DNA of 64,000 bases from Streptomyces sp. MP131-18 (GCF_001984575.1 NZ_LZNS01000001.1:5129677-5193676), one strand, 5' to 3'. Counted from the stretch's first letter, positions 8,125 to 16,807 are shown. Made by a program: numbers and translations. Notes: generated from the sequence alone by a model not told the origin.

Positions 8125-9135
8125 ATGGTCCCTCCCAGGACCCCGGCCCCACGGACCGACCTGCTCCTCCCCTTCCACGGCGTCCTCGCCAAACCGCTCG
8201 GCCGCGCCGCCTACTACGTGCTGGAACGCAGGGACCTGCTCGGCCGCGTCGAACAGCGCGGCGTCATCGGCGCCCTCGCCCTGCACGGCGTGGAGACCGG
8301 GCACGTGCTGCGCCACCAGCAGGTGGCCGACGCGGACGTGCGGTTCCAGGCCCGCCTGCTCCAGGAGCGCGGCGGCAGCATCGAGCCGCTGCTGCTGGCC
8401 GCCCCCGACCTGAGCCCGTTCGAGGAGTGCATCGCACGCACCATCGCGGGCCCGGCCGATCAGGAGCTGGCCACGCCCGAGGGCGGCATGCAGCGCCTGT
8501 GGGCGTGCGACGCCTCCTGGACCGCCGACCCGCCGGCCCTGCCGCCGGTGCTGCTCGCCGACGGCCACCACCGGCTTGAGGCAGCCCGCAGGCTGCACCG
8601 GGCGCACCCCGGCGCCGTGGCCGACCGGCTCCTCGCCCTGGTCGTCGACCACCGGCACTACCCGCTGACACTGGCCGCGACGCACCGGGTGGTGCCCGGC
8701 CTCGACATCGAACGGGCGGTGCGCACCGCCGCCGGGATCGCCCGCGTGCACGAGCACCCGCCGGGCGTGCGGCCAGCTCCGCGCCCCGGCACGTTCCTGC
8801 TCACCGGCGGCGGGCAGGTGTGGGCCCTGTCGGAGATCTCCCCGGCGGCCATGGCGGGCCGGCTGCGCTTCCTGCCGCCGGACTGGGTGGAACTGCCCGC
8901 CGCGATCAGCGACCACGTGCTGATCCCGGCCCTGTGCGAGGACCAGGGCATCCAGGCCGCTCCCCGCTACACCAGCCAGTACCCGGGTCCTGGCGAGGTC
9001 GGCCTGATCCTGCCGCCGCCGACGTGGGAGCAGATCTGGTCGGGTGCGGCGAGCGGCGCGGGCATGCCGCCGAAGAGCACCTGCCTCGGCCCGCTGCCCC
9101 TGCCCGGCCAGATCGGCCGGCTGCCGCGCGCCTGA
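8125..9135 (+). CDS. DUF1015 family protein (ParB/SerK-like fold expected)
   Basis: A 336-residue protein recognised by two DUF1015 hallmarks: LLADGHHRLEAARRL (about residue 143) and the C-terminal MPPKST block. The family shares the DGHxR signature with ParB-fold nucleotide-dependent enzymes such as the free serine kinases SerK and SbnI, and in Firmicutes it often sits beside serine biosynthesis genes (recalled, not checked). A kinase role on a small amino acid is therefore plausible but inferred. The start is uncertain. ATG 8125 is used here, but a strong AAGGAGGAGGAG element at about 8084-8096 better fits a CTG start at 8101, which would overlap the ATP-grasp stop codon. Translational coupling to the ATP-grasp ligase is likely either way. 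Confidence 0.82.
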   Translation: MVPPRTPAPRTDLLLPFHGVLAKPLGRAAYYVLERRDLLGRVEQRGVIGALALHGVETGHVLRHQQVADADVRFQARLLQERGGSIEPLLLAAPDLSPFEECIARTIAGPADQELATPEGGMQRLWACDASWTADPPALPPVLLADGHHRLEAARRLHRAHPGAVADRLLALVVDHRHYPLTLAATHRVVPGLDIERAVRTAAGIARVHEHPPGVRPAPRPGTFLLTGGGQVWALSEISPAAMAGRLRFLPPDWVELPAAISDHVLIPALCEDQGIQAAPRYTSQYPGPGEVGLILPPPTWEQIWSGAASGAGMPPKSTCLGPLPLPGQIGRLPRA

Positions 9136-9307
9136 GCGCCCCGCGGCGCACGCCCATCACCCCCACCCGAACGGGTGAACCGCAACTTGACAGGTCCCGG
9201 GCGCTCCAGCGGCGCGCGGCGCCCCGGCCCGGGATACTGACCTGGCGACGCCGGGCGGCGTCCGGCGGGGCCGCTCACGGCGGACGAAGATGCCGGGTGA
9301 GAGCAAG

Positions 9308-9344
9308 GTTTCGTTCGCGTCACCTCGCGCCACAGCGCCGAAAC
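9308..9344. promoter_or_regulatory. Two candidate GlnR boxes upstream of narK
   Basis: GlnR of streptomycetes binds GTNAC-N6-GAAAC. On the minus strand, 9308-9323 reads GTGAC-GCGAAC-GAAAC, a perfect match. On the plus strand, 9329-9344 reads GCCAC-AGCGCC-GAAAC, with one mismatch. Their starts are 21 bp apart, close to two helical turns, and the pair ends about 55 bp before the narK start. GlnR control of nitrate and nitrite genes is established in S. coelicolor; binding here is inferred. Confidence 0.6.
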
Positions 9345-9398
9345 GCGGCCTCCCTACCTTCGGGCAGAGCACGACCCCTGACCTTCGATGGAGGCGCC

Positions 9399-10796
9399 AT
9401 GACCGTCCCAGAACCCGCCGCCACCCGACGTGGAGGGCGCTGGATCGACGAGTGGGACCCCGAGGACGAGGAGTTCTGGCGGACCAAGGGCGAACGGATC
9501 GCCCGCCGCAACCTGCTTTTCTCGATCGTCTCCGAGCACATCGGCTTCTCCATCTGGACCCTGTGGTCCGTGCTCGTCCTGTTCATGGGCCCCGAGTACG
9601 GCATCGACGCGGCCGGGAAGTTCTTCCTGGTGTCCATGGCCACGCTGGTCGGCGCCGTGGTCCGGGTGCCCTACACCTTCGCCGTGGCCAGGTTCGGCGG
9701 GCGGAACTGGACGGTCGTGTCCGCCTCGCTGCTGCTCCTGCCCACCGCCGCCGCGTTCGCCGTGATGGAACCGGGCACCTCGTACACCACATTCATGCTG
9801 GTCGCGATACTCACGGGAGTCGGCGGCGGCAACTTCGCCTCCTCCATGACCAACATCAACTCCTTCTTCCCGCTGCGCAAGAAGGGCTGGGCGCTGGGCC
9901 TGAACGCCGGCGGCGGCAACATCGGCGTCCCCGTGATCCAGCTCGTCGGGCTGCTGGTCATCGCGACCGCGGGCGAGGGCGAGCCGCGGGTGCTGCTCGC
10001 CGTCTACACGCCGCTCATCGTCCTGGCCGCCTGCCTGGCCTGGCGCCACATGGACAACCTGGCGCCGGTCACCAACGACACGGGTGCCGCCCGCGAGTCG
10101 GTCAGGGACGGTCACACCTGGATCATGTCGTTCCTCTATGTCGGAACGTTCGGCTCGTTCATCGGCTACAGCTTCGCCTTCGGGCTCGTCCTCCAGAACC
10201 AGTTCGACAGGACGCCGCTCCAGGCCGCGTCGATCACGTTCATCGGACCGCTGCTCGGCTCCCTCATCAGGCCCGTCGGCGGCTACTGGGCGGACCGCTA
10301 CGGCGGCGCGAAGATCACGCTCTACACCTTCGCGGGCATGGCCGCCGCCACCGGCGTCGTCATCGCGGCCTCCTCCGCCGAGTCGCTGCCGGTCTTCCTC
10401 GTCGGCTTCATCGGGCTCTTCGTGCTCAGCGGCCTCGGCAACGGCTCGACGTACAAGATGATCCCCGGCATCTACCGCGCCAAGGCCCTGGCCAAGGGGC
10501 TGACCGGCGAGGAGGCCGCCGCCTGGGGGCGCCGCCTGTCCGGCGCGGCGATCGGCCTGATCGGCGCGGTGGGCGCGCTCGGCGGCCTCGGCATCAACCT
10601 CGCCTTCCGGCAGTCCTTCCTGTCCACCGGCTCAGGCACCGGCGCCTTCGCGTCCTTCCTGGTCTTCTACGCCGCATGTTTCGCGGTCACCTGGGCCGTA
10701 TACCTGCGCGGCCAGGACCGCTCTGCGGGCGGCGCCGGCGGGGCGGCCGGCAGTGACGGCCGGACGGCGGAACCGGCCGCATATGCCGGAGTGTGA
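9399..10796 (+). CDS. narK: Nitrate/nitrite MFS transporter (NarK/NasA family)
   Basis: A 465-residue major facilitator of the nitrate/nitrite porter family, moving nitrate in or nitrite out across the cell membrane. Twelve hydrophobic segments are evident. The family signature is present as GVGGGNFASSMTNINSFFP (about residues 145-163), and a second Gly-rich nitrate signature follows at GLGNGSTYKMIP (about 346-357). The N-terminus (WIDEWDPEDEEFW) matches actinobacterial NarK proteins. The start at 9399 has a GGAGG ribosome-binding sequence five bases ahead. Candidate GlnR boxes lie upstream and the nnaR regulator follows, so it is likely under nitrogen control. The direction of transport is not decided by sequence. 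Confidence 0.92.
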   Translation: MTVPEPAATRRGGRWIDEWDPEDEEFWRTKGERIARRNLLFSIVSEHIGFSIWTLWSVLVLFMGPEYGIDAAGKFFLVSMATLVGAVVRVPYTFAVARFGGRNWTVVSASLLLLPTAAAFAVMEPGTSYTTFMLVAILTGVGGGNFASSMTNINSFFPLRKKGWALGLNAGGGNIGVPVIQLVGLLVIATAGEGEPRVLLAVYTPLIVLAACLAWRHMDNLAPVTNDTGAARESVRDGHTWIMSFLYVGTFGSFIGYSFAFGLVLQNQFDRTPLQAASITFIGPLLGSLIRPVGGYWADRYGGAKITLYTFAGMAAATGVVIAASSAESLPVFLVGFIGLFVLSGLGNGSTYKMIPGIYRAKALAKGLTGEEAAAWGRRLSGAAIGLIGAVGALGGLGINLAFRQSFLSTGSGTGAFASFLVFYAACFAVTWAVYLRGQDRSAGGAGGAAGSDGRTAEPAAYAGV

Positions 10797-10819
10797 GCGT
10801 TTCGGCAGGGGCCGGGCGT

Positions 10820-10878
10820 AACGCCCGGGAAATCATGGGGTACCGAGCCTGTCATTCCCCGTTGACAGTCTCGGTACC
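10820..10878. promoter_or_regulatory. Nested palindromes between narK and nnaR
   Basis: Two dyads are stacked in the 110-bp gap. First, CCGGGCGT-A-ACGCCCGG at about 10812-10828. Second, a 16-bp arm at 10839-10854 beginning GGTACCGAG, repeated inverted at 10863-10878 ending CTCGGTACC, with one mismatch and an 8-nt loop. The second is too long and AT-tail-free to be a simple terminator, so an operator or attenuator for nnaR, or a terminator of narK, are all possible. Confidence 0.55.
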
Positions 10879-10907
10879 ACCGAACGACAGACTCTGGGCG
10901 GAGCGCA

Positions 10908-12154
10908 TGGGCGGAGCGGACACGGCGGCGACCTGGCAGGAAGACCGGCCAGAACGCGAGCGGGACGAGCAGCCGCGGGAGGGGAAGCCGGCGCCCCGGC
11001 CCGAGCAGGACCAGGGACCGCGGCCGGAGATCAGGCCGCTGGACGGCTTCACCGTCGGCGTCACCGCCGCGCGCCGCGCCGACGAGCTGTCCGCCCTGCT
11101 GCGGCGGCGGGGCGCGGAAGTGCAGCACGCGCCCGCGCTGCGCATCGTTCCGCTCTCCGACGACGACCAGCTCCTCGACGCCACCAGGAACCTCATCGCC
11201 CACGCCCCCGACGTCGTCGTGGCCACCACCGCCATCGGCTTCCGCGGCTGGGTGGAGGCCGCCGACGGCTGGGGGCTCGGCGAGGACCTGCTGCGCACCG
11301 TGAGCACCGCCGAGGTGCTGGCCCGCGGGCCCAAGGTGCGCGGCGCCGTACGCGCGGCCGGGCTGACCGAGGACTGGTCCCCGGCCTCCGAGTCCATGGC
11401 CGAGGTGCTCCAGCGGCTCCTGGACGAGGGCGTGGCCGGGCGCAGGGTCGCGCTCCAGATGCACGGCGAGCCGCTGCCCGGCTTCATCGAGGCGCTGCGC
11501 GAGGCGGGCGCCGAGGTCGTGGACGTCCCCGTCTACCGGTGGATGCCGCCGGAGGACCTCGGGCCGCTGGACCGGCTCATCGACGCCGTCGTCAGCCGGT
11601 CGCTCGACGCGGTCACGTTCACCAGCGCCCCGGCCGCCGCCTCCCTGCTCAGGCGCGCCGAGGAACGCGGCACGGGCGAGGGCCTGCTCGCCGCGCTGCG
11701 CAAGGACGTGCTCGCCGCCTGTGTCGGCCCGGTCACCGCGCTGCCGCTCCAGGCGAGGGACGTGCCCATCCGCAGGCCGGAACGGTTCCGCCTCGGCCCG
11801 CTGGTGCAGCTGCTGTGCAGTGAGCTGCCCGGTCGCGCGCAGCCGCTTCCGGTGGCCGGGCGGCGGCTGGAGATCCGCGGGCACGCGGTGGTCGTGGACG
11901 GCCGGCTGCGGCCCGTTCCGCCCGCGGGCATGGCGCTGCTGCGGCTGCTGGCCCGGCGCCCGGGCTGGGTCGTGCCGCGCGCGGAGCTGCTGCGCGCCCT
12001 GCCCGGTGCCGGACGCGACGAACACGCCGTGGAGACCGCGATGGCCAGGCTGCGCGGCGCGCTGGGCGCGCCCGCGCTGATCCACACGGTGGTCAAGCGC
12101 GGCTACCGGCTCGCCCTCGACCCGGCGCCCGGCGGGCAGAAATACGGCGAGTAA
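10908..12154 (+). CDS. nnaR: NnaR-type regulator: uroporphyrinogen-III synthase domain fused to winged-helix DNA-binding domain
   Basis: A 415-residue fusion. A Pro/Glu/Arg-rich N-terminal stretch (about 1-45) precedes a HemD-like domain (about 48-305), then a C-terminal OmpR/PhoB-type winged helix (about 320-405, with AVETAMARLRGAL and LIHTVVKRGYRL). In S. coelicolor the equivalent NnaR sits beside narK and co-activates nitrite reductase genes with GlnR. The HemD domain is thought to sense rather than synthesise, since a biosynthetic hemD exists elsewhere in these genomes. The ATG at 10908 was chosen because the long palindrome at 10839-10878 would otherwise be inside the coding region; the frame is open from about 10793. 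Confidence 0.88.
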
Positions 12155-12236
12155 GCCGTCCGACCGGCGCGAACGGCCCGGGTCTGGCGTACGGTGGACC
12201 GCTGCCAGAGCCGACCGTCAGAAGGGGGCCGAAGCG

Positions 12237-14558
12237 TTGGACGTGCGGGACCGGGAGATCCGCGACGAACAGCGGCATCTGGACACCGTGTACCGGCGGC
12301 TCGCGGAGAAGATCCACGAGGCCGAGTACCTGATGGCGGACGCGGCACGCCGCGTCCAGGTGGGCACGCCGGGCGCGCTCGCGGAGCGCGACGCGCAGGT
12401 CTTCAGCGCCGGGCGCCATCTCGCGCGTCTGAACAACGAGTTCGAGGACTTCCTCTTCGGCCGCATCGACCTGCTTGCGGGCAAGGACGGCACCCGCGGC
12501 CCCGACGGGGCGCAGACCTCCGTGGAGCCCGCCGACGACGCGGTGCGCGAGGAGGGCGGCGTCCGCGTCGCCGATATCGCGGAGACGCTGCACATCGGGC
12601 GGCTCGGCGTGCTCGACGCCGACTACGTGCCGCTCGTCATCGACTGGCGCGCGCCGGCCGCCGCGCCGTTCTACCGGGCCACTCCGGTGGCCCCCGGCCG
12701 GGTGGTCCGCCGGCGCGTGATCCGCAGCAGGGGGCGGCAGGTCCTGGGCGTCGAGGACGACCTGCTGCGCCCCGAGCTGCGCGCCCTGCACGGCGGCGAG
12801 GAGCTGCCCGTGGTGGGCGACGGCGCGCTGATGGCCGCGCTCGGCCGGGCCCGCGGGCACCGCATGAGCGACATCGTGGCCTCCATCCAGGCCGAGCAGG
12901 ACGAGGTGATCCGGGCGCCCGCCGGTTCCGTCACCGAGGTCACCGGCGGCCCGGGCACCGGCAAGACCGCCGTCGCGCTGCACCGCGCCGCCTACCTGCT
13001 GTACCGGGACCGGCGCCGTTACGCGGGCGGCATCCTCGTGGTCAGCCCCACCCCGCTGCTCGTGTCGTACACCGAGGGCGTGCTGCCCGCGCTCGGCGAG
13101 GAGGGGCAGGTCGCCATCCGCGCGCTGGGTTCGCTGGTGGAGGGCACGGAGGCCGACTCCTACGACGACCAGGCCGCGGCCCGCGTCAAGGGCTCGGCCG
13201 TCATGGCGCGCGTGCTGCACCGGGCGGCGCGCGGCGTGCTCGAGGCACCGGGCGCGCCGGAACGGCTGCGGGTCGTGGCGTTCGGCCGCCGCGTCGAGCT
13301 GGACGCCGAGGCGCTCGGCCGCGTCCGGCGCCAGGCCCTGAGCGGAACGGCGCCGGTCAATCTGCTGCGGCCGCGCGCCAGGCGGCTGCTGCTCGACGCA
13401 CTGTGGGACGCGGCGGGCGCGGCCACGCGCTACGAGGCCCAGGCGCTCGCCGCGGAGGCGCGCGAGGCGTTCAACGAGGACATCGGCACCGAGGAGGTCT
13501 TCCAGGACTTCCTCGACGCCTGGTGGCCCGAGATCACCCCGCTCGGCGTGCTGGCGGCGATGGCGGACGAGCAGCGCCTCGGGCGCTGGGCGCGGCGGCT
13601 GCTGCGGCCCCGCGAGGTGCGGCAACTGGCACGCGCCCTGCGGCGCATCACCCCGGAGGGCGCCGGGCTCTCCGCGCACGACGTGGCGCTGCTCGACGAG
13701 TTGCGCGTGCTCCTCGGCGCGCCCGCCAGGCCCGCGCGCCCCCGCGAGGCCGATCCGCTGGACCAGCTGACGGGGCTCGCGGAGGTGACCACGTACGCGG
13801 ACCGGATCGCCGCGCGCCGGGAGGCACCGGAGCGCGAGGAGGAGCGCACGGACTACGCGCACATCATCGTGGACGAGGCGCAGGACCTGACGCCCATGCA
13901 GTGGCGCATGGTCGGGCGCCGCGGGCGGCAGGCGACGTGGACGGTCGTCGGCGATCCGGCACAGAGCTCGTGGCCCGACCCCGAGGAGGCGGCGGAGGAG
14001 AAGGCGGCCGCGCTGCGCGGGCGGCAGCGCCGCACGTTCGAGCTGACCGTCAACTACCGCAATCCGGCCGAGATCGCGCGCGTCGCCGACGGCGTGCTCC
14101 GGCGCGCGATGCCCGGCGCGCAGCCGCCGCGCGCGGTGCGCGAGACCGGCGTCGCGCCCCGGTTCACCGCGGCGGCCACGGCCGACGCGCTGCCCGGCGC
14201 GGTGGGCGAGGAGGCGGACCGGCTGCTGGCCGAGGTGCCGGGCACGGTCGGCGTCGTGGTGCCGATGCGGCGGCGCGCGGCGGCGGCGCAGTGGCTGGCC
14301 GGGCGGGACGGGCGGCTCGTGGTGCTCGGCAGCCTGGAGGCGAAGGGCCTGGAGTACGACGCCACGCTCGTGGTCGCACCGGCCGAGATCGCCGAGGAGT
14401 CACCGGCCGGGCTGCGGGTGCTGTACGTGGCGCTCACCCGCGCCACCCAGCGCCTCTCGGTGCTCTCCGGCCCCACCGACCGGCCGGGCCAGGACGGGGT
14501 GCCCGAGCTGCTCGCCGTCCGGCCCGCCGCGGGGGCCGCCGCGGGGGGACGCCCCTGA
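12237..14558 (+). CDS. helD: HelD-like UvrD/Rep-family helicase (RNA polymerase-associated)
   Basis: A 773-residue superfamily 1 helicase-like ATPase. An N-terminal coiled-coil segment (about residues 1-50, rich in Glu/Arg heptads) is typical of HelD, where it enters RNA polymerase. Walker A is GGPGTGKTAVALHR near 237, Walker B is IIVDEAQDLTPMQW near 543, and later motifs are VNYRNPAEIARV (about 604), LEAKGLEYDATLVV (about 700) and LYVALTRATQRL (about 728). HelD proteins rescue stalled or drug-bound RNA polymerase; this assignment is by architecture. The start could be TTG 12237 or GTG 12243, both behind a GAAGGGGG element. It is not obviously in an operon. Confidence 0.87.
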   Translation: MDVRDREIRDEQRHLDTVYRRLAEKIHEAEYLMADAARRVQVGTPGALAERDAQVFSAGRHLARLNNEFEDFLFGRIDLLAGKDGTRGPDGAQTSVEPADDAVREEGGVRVADIAETLHIGRLGVLDADYVPLVIDWRAPAAAPFYRATPVAPGRVVRRRVIRSRGRQVLGVEDDLLRPELRALHGGEELPVVGDGALMAALGRARGHRMSDIVASIQAEQDEVIRAPAGSVTEVTGGPGTGKTAVALHRAAYLLYRDRRRYAGGILVVSPTPLLVSYTEGVLPALGEEGQVAIRALGSLVEGTEADSYDDQAAARVKGSAVMARVLHRAARGVLEAPGAPERLRVVAFGRRVELDAEALGRVRRQALSGTAPVNLLRPRARRLLLDALWDAAGAATRYEAQALAAEAREAFNEDIGTEEVFQDFLDAWWPEITPLGVLAAMADEQRLGRWARRLLRPREVRQLARALRRITPEGAGLSAHDVALLDELRVLLGAPARPARPREADPLDQLTGLAEVTTYADRIAARREAPEREEERTDYAHIIVDEAQDLTPMQWRMVGRRGRQATWTVVGDPAQSSWPDPEEAAEEKAAALRGRQRRTFELTVNYRNPAEIARVADGVLRRAMPGAQPPRAVRETGVAPRFTAAATADALPGAVGEEADRLLAEVPGTVGVVVPMRRRAAAAQWLAGRDGRLVVLGSLEAKGLEYDATLVVAPAEIAEESPAGLRVLYVALTRATQRLSVLSGPTDRPGQDGVPELLAVRPAAGAAAGGRP

Positions 14559-14576
14559 CCTGCGCCTTGTGGCCGG

Positions 14577-14604
14577 TTGACCCCGGGCGTGAGTGCGGTA
14601 GCCT
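14577..14604 (+). promoter_or_regulatory. Candidate promoter for the malic enzyme gene
   Basis: TTGACC at 14577-14582 and TAGCCT at 14599-14604 are separated by 16 bp and match vegetative Streptomyces -35 and -10 elements. They lie about 235 bp ahead of the malic enzyme start in an otherwise gene-free 281-bp gap. The long leader also holds a short hairpin, GTCGCTTCGAGCGAC, at about 14649-14663. Confidence 0.4.
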
Positions 14605-14839
14605 GGAATTGGCGTCGGCCCGTTTCATGCCCCCGGGCCCAACCATAGTCGCTTCGAGCGACCCCTTGCCGCGAGGCGAGCTGGCGGGCCGACGCTCTTA
14701 CCTCCTCTTCCGGCCGCCTTCCCGCGCCTCCTCCTATGGTCTGATCGACCACCCGCCCTGGCTTTCGTCGTACCGGGTGCCTCTCGTAAGGTGACACCGA
14801 CTTGGGGGGCGATATCGGGAAAGTGAAGGAAGTCGACTC

Positions 14840-16243
14840 ATGGCAACGGCGCCCAGTGTCTCGTATTCGATGACCGTCCGGCTTGAGGTCCCGGCCAGTG
14901 GCACGGCCGTGAGCCAGCTCACCACCGTCGTGGAGTCCTCCGGCGGGTCCGTGACGGGTCTCGACGTCACCGCCTCGGGGCACGAGAAGCTGCGCATCGA
15001 CGTGACGATCGCGGCCAGTTCCACCGCGCACGCGGACGAGATCGTCACCAAGTTGCGCGGGATCGACGGCGTTGCACTCGGCAAGGTCTCCGACCGGACG
15101 TTCCTCATGCATCTCGGTGGCAAGATCGAGATGACGTCCAAGCACCCGATTCGCAATCGTGATGACCTGTCGATGATTTACACGCCGGGGGTGGCCCGCG
15201 TGTGCACGCAGATCGCGGCGCATCCCGAGGACGCCAGGCGGCTGACCATCAAGCGCAACAGCGTTGCCGTCGTCACCGACGGCTCGGCGGTGCTCGGTCT
15301 GGGCAACATCGGCCCGCACGCCGCGCTGCCCGTGATGGAGGGCAAGGCGGCGCTGTTCAAACGTTTCGCCGGGATCGACGCCTGGCCGCTCTGCCTGGAC
15401 ACCCAGGACACCGACGCGATCGTCGAGATCGTGAAGGCCATCGCCCCCGGCTTCGCGGGGATCAACCTGGAGGACATCTCCGCGCCGCGCTGCTTCGAGA
15501 TCGAGGCCAGGCTGCGCGAGGCGCTGGACATCCCGGTCTTCCACGACGACCAGCACGGCACGGCGATCGTCGTGCTCGCCGCCCTGCACAACGCGTTGCG
15601 GGTGGTCGGCAAGCAACTGGGCGCGGTGCGCGTGGTCATGTCCGGCGCGGGCGCGGCCGGCACGGCCATCCTCAAGCTGCTGATCGACGCGGGCGTCAAG
15701 CACGCGGTGGTCGCGGACATCCACGGGGTGGTGCACGCCGGGCGCGGTGATCTCCTCGGCGCGGACGGCGATTCGCCACTGCGCTGGATCGCGGAGAACA
15801 CCAACCCCGAGGGCGTCACCGGCACCCTGAAGGAGGCGGTGGCGGGCGCGGACGTGTTCATCGGCGTCTCCGCGCCCGACGTGCTCGCGGCCGAGGACGT
15901 CGCGGCCATGGCGGACCGCGCCATCGTCTTCGCGCTCGCTAACCCGGACCCGGAGATCGACCCCGCGATCGCCCGCCAGACCGCCGCCGTGGTGGCCACC
16001 GGGCGTTCCGACTTCCCCAACCAGATCAACAACGTGCTGGTGTTCCCCGGCGTCTTCCGCGGCCTGCTGGACGCCCAGTCGAGGACCGTGAGCAGCGCGA
16101 TGATGCTGGCCGCCGCCCGCGCCCTCGCGGACGTCGTGGGGCACGAGGAGCTGAACGCCAACTACATCGTGCCCAGCGTCTTCAACGAAAAGGTTTCCGG
16201 CGCGGTGGCGGGGGCCGTCCGGGAAGCAGCCCAGTCCGCCTAG
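14840..16243 (+). CDS. NAD(P)-dependent malic enzyme with N-terminal ACT domain
   Basis: A 467-residue cytosolic malic enzyme converting malate to pyruvate and CO2. Residues 1-80 form an ACT-type regulatory domain (SYSMTVRLEVPASGTAVSQL). The catalytic part includes the malic signature MIYTPGVARVC (about 113), the metal-binding LEDISAPRCFEIE and FHDDQHGTA (about 215-240), and the nucleotide-binding GAGAAGTAILKL (about 267). Length and domain order match actinobacterial NAD-malic enzymes. A GAAGGA ribosome-binding sequence precedes the ATG. The ACT domain suggests control by a small ligand. It is flanked by a candidate promoter and a terminator-like hairpin, so it is probably a single-gene transcript. 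Confidence 0.95.
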   Translation: MATAPSVSYSMTVRLEVPASGTAVSQLTTVVESSGGSVTGLDVTASGHEKLRIDVTIAASSTAHADEIVTKLRGIDGVALGKVSDRTFLMHLGGKIEMTSKHPIRNRDDLSMIYTPGVARVCTQIAAHPEDARRLTIKRNSVAVVTDGSAVLGLGNIGPHAALPVMEGKAALFKRFAGIDAWPLCLDTQDTDAIVEIVKAIAPGFAGINLEDISAPRCFEIEARLREALDIPVFHDDQHGTAIVVLAALHNALRVVGKQLGAVRVVMSGAGAAGTAILKLLIDAGVKHAVVADIHGVVHAGRGDLLGADGDSPLRWIAENTNPEGVTGTLKEAVAGADVFIGVSAPDVLAAEDVAAMADRAIVFALANPDPEIDPAIARQTAAVVATGRSDFPNQINNVLVFPGVFRGLLDAQSRTVSSAMMLAAARALADVVGHEELNANYIVPSVFNEKVSGAVAGAVREAAQSA

Positions 16244-16280
16244 GCGAGTCGGTTGCCGGTGCTGTGCGGCTGCCCCTTAG

Positions 16281-16314
16281 GGTGACCGGGAGGCAAAGCC
16301 TCGGGAACGTCACC
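16281..16314 (+). terminator. Imperfect hairpin after the malic enzyme gene
   Basis: GGTGAC (16281-16286) pairs with GTCACC (16309-16314), and an inner GAGGC-AAA-GCCTC stem closes the structure, about 40 nt past the stop codon. No U-tract follows, as is common for Streptomyces terminators. Confidence 0.45.
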
Positions 16315-16417
16315 GGCGAGGAGACGAGCACTCTTCGTGTGACCCCGCTGGTGCCTGATTGGCCTTCCCGCCACTGGTGGGGGCAGGATGCGTACCCGGG
16401 CGAGGGGTTTTGCGGAA

Positions 16418-16441
16418 GACAGCCCCGGTCCGGGGACTGTC
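16418..16441 (+). promoter_or_regulatory. Hairpin in the leader region of the HU gene
   Basis: GACAGCCCCGG and CCGGGGACTGTC form an 11-bp stem with a single bulged A, about 70 nt before the HU start codon. It could shape mRNA stability or be part of a promoter-proximal operator. I see no known motif in it. Confidence 0.35.
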
Positions 16442-16510
16442 AGTGGGCCCTGGCAGCATCGGCTTCGATCTCACGCCTCATTGGCAAGATGAACACGGGA
16501 GTACGAAATT

Positions 16511-16792
16511 ATGAACCGCAGTGAGCTGGTGGCCGCTCTCTCCGAGCGCGCCGAGGTGACTCGGAAGGACGCGGACGCTGTGCTGGCGGCCTTTGCCGAG
16601 ACGGTCGGCGAGGTCGTTGCCAAGGGGGACGAGAAGGTCACCATTCCGGGTTTCCTGACCTTCGAGCGGACCCATCGCGCCGCTCGCACCGCCCGCAACC
16701 CGCAGACGGGTGAGCCCATCCAGATCCCCGCCGGGTACAGCGTCAAGGTGTCCGCGGGCTCCAAGCTGAAGGAAGCCGCCAAGGGCAACTGA
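16511..16792 (+). CDS. hupA: HU-family nucleoid protein
   Basis: A 93-residue histone-like HU protein that bends and compacts DNA. The sequence starts MNRSELVAALSERAEVTRKD and carries the DNA-binding arm signature GFLTFERTHRAARTARNPQTG (residues about 45-66), with the family's conserved RNPQTG. The C-terminus is short, so this is the ordinary HupA type and not the long Lys-rich HupS paralogue of streptomycetes. It stands alone, with a structured leader upstream and a very strong terminator 16 nt after the stop, fitting abundant, independent expression. Confidence 0.96.
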   Translation: MNRSELVAALSERAEVTRKDADAVLAAFAETVGEVVAKGDEKVTIPGFLTFERTHRAARTARNPQTGEPIQIPAGYSVKVSAGSKLKEAAKGN

Positions 16793-16807
16793 CTCATGGC
16801 ACAAGCC

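Noticed and set aside
9187..9238. TTGACA and GATACT as a promoter for narK
   Set aside because: The spacing of about 40 bp is far outside that of a functional -35/-10 pair.
9399..10796. MFS gene as an exporter for the adjacent peptide/ATP-grasp cassette
   Set aside because: It has the nitrate/nitrite porter signature, candidate GlnR boxes and an NnaR neighbour, so it belongs to nitrogen metabolism, and 263 bp separate it from the cassette.
16264..16524. 86-residue ORF in the hupA upstream region
   Set aside because: It overlaps the hairpins and the HU start codon in another frame, and shows no domain or ribosome-binding sequence.
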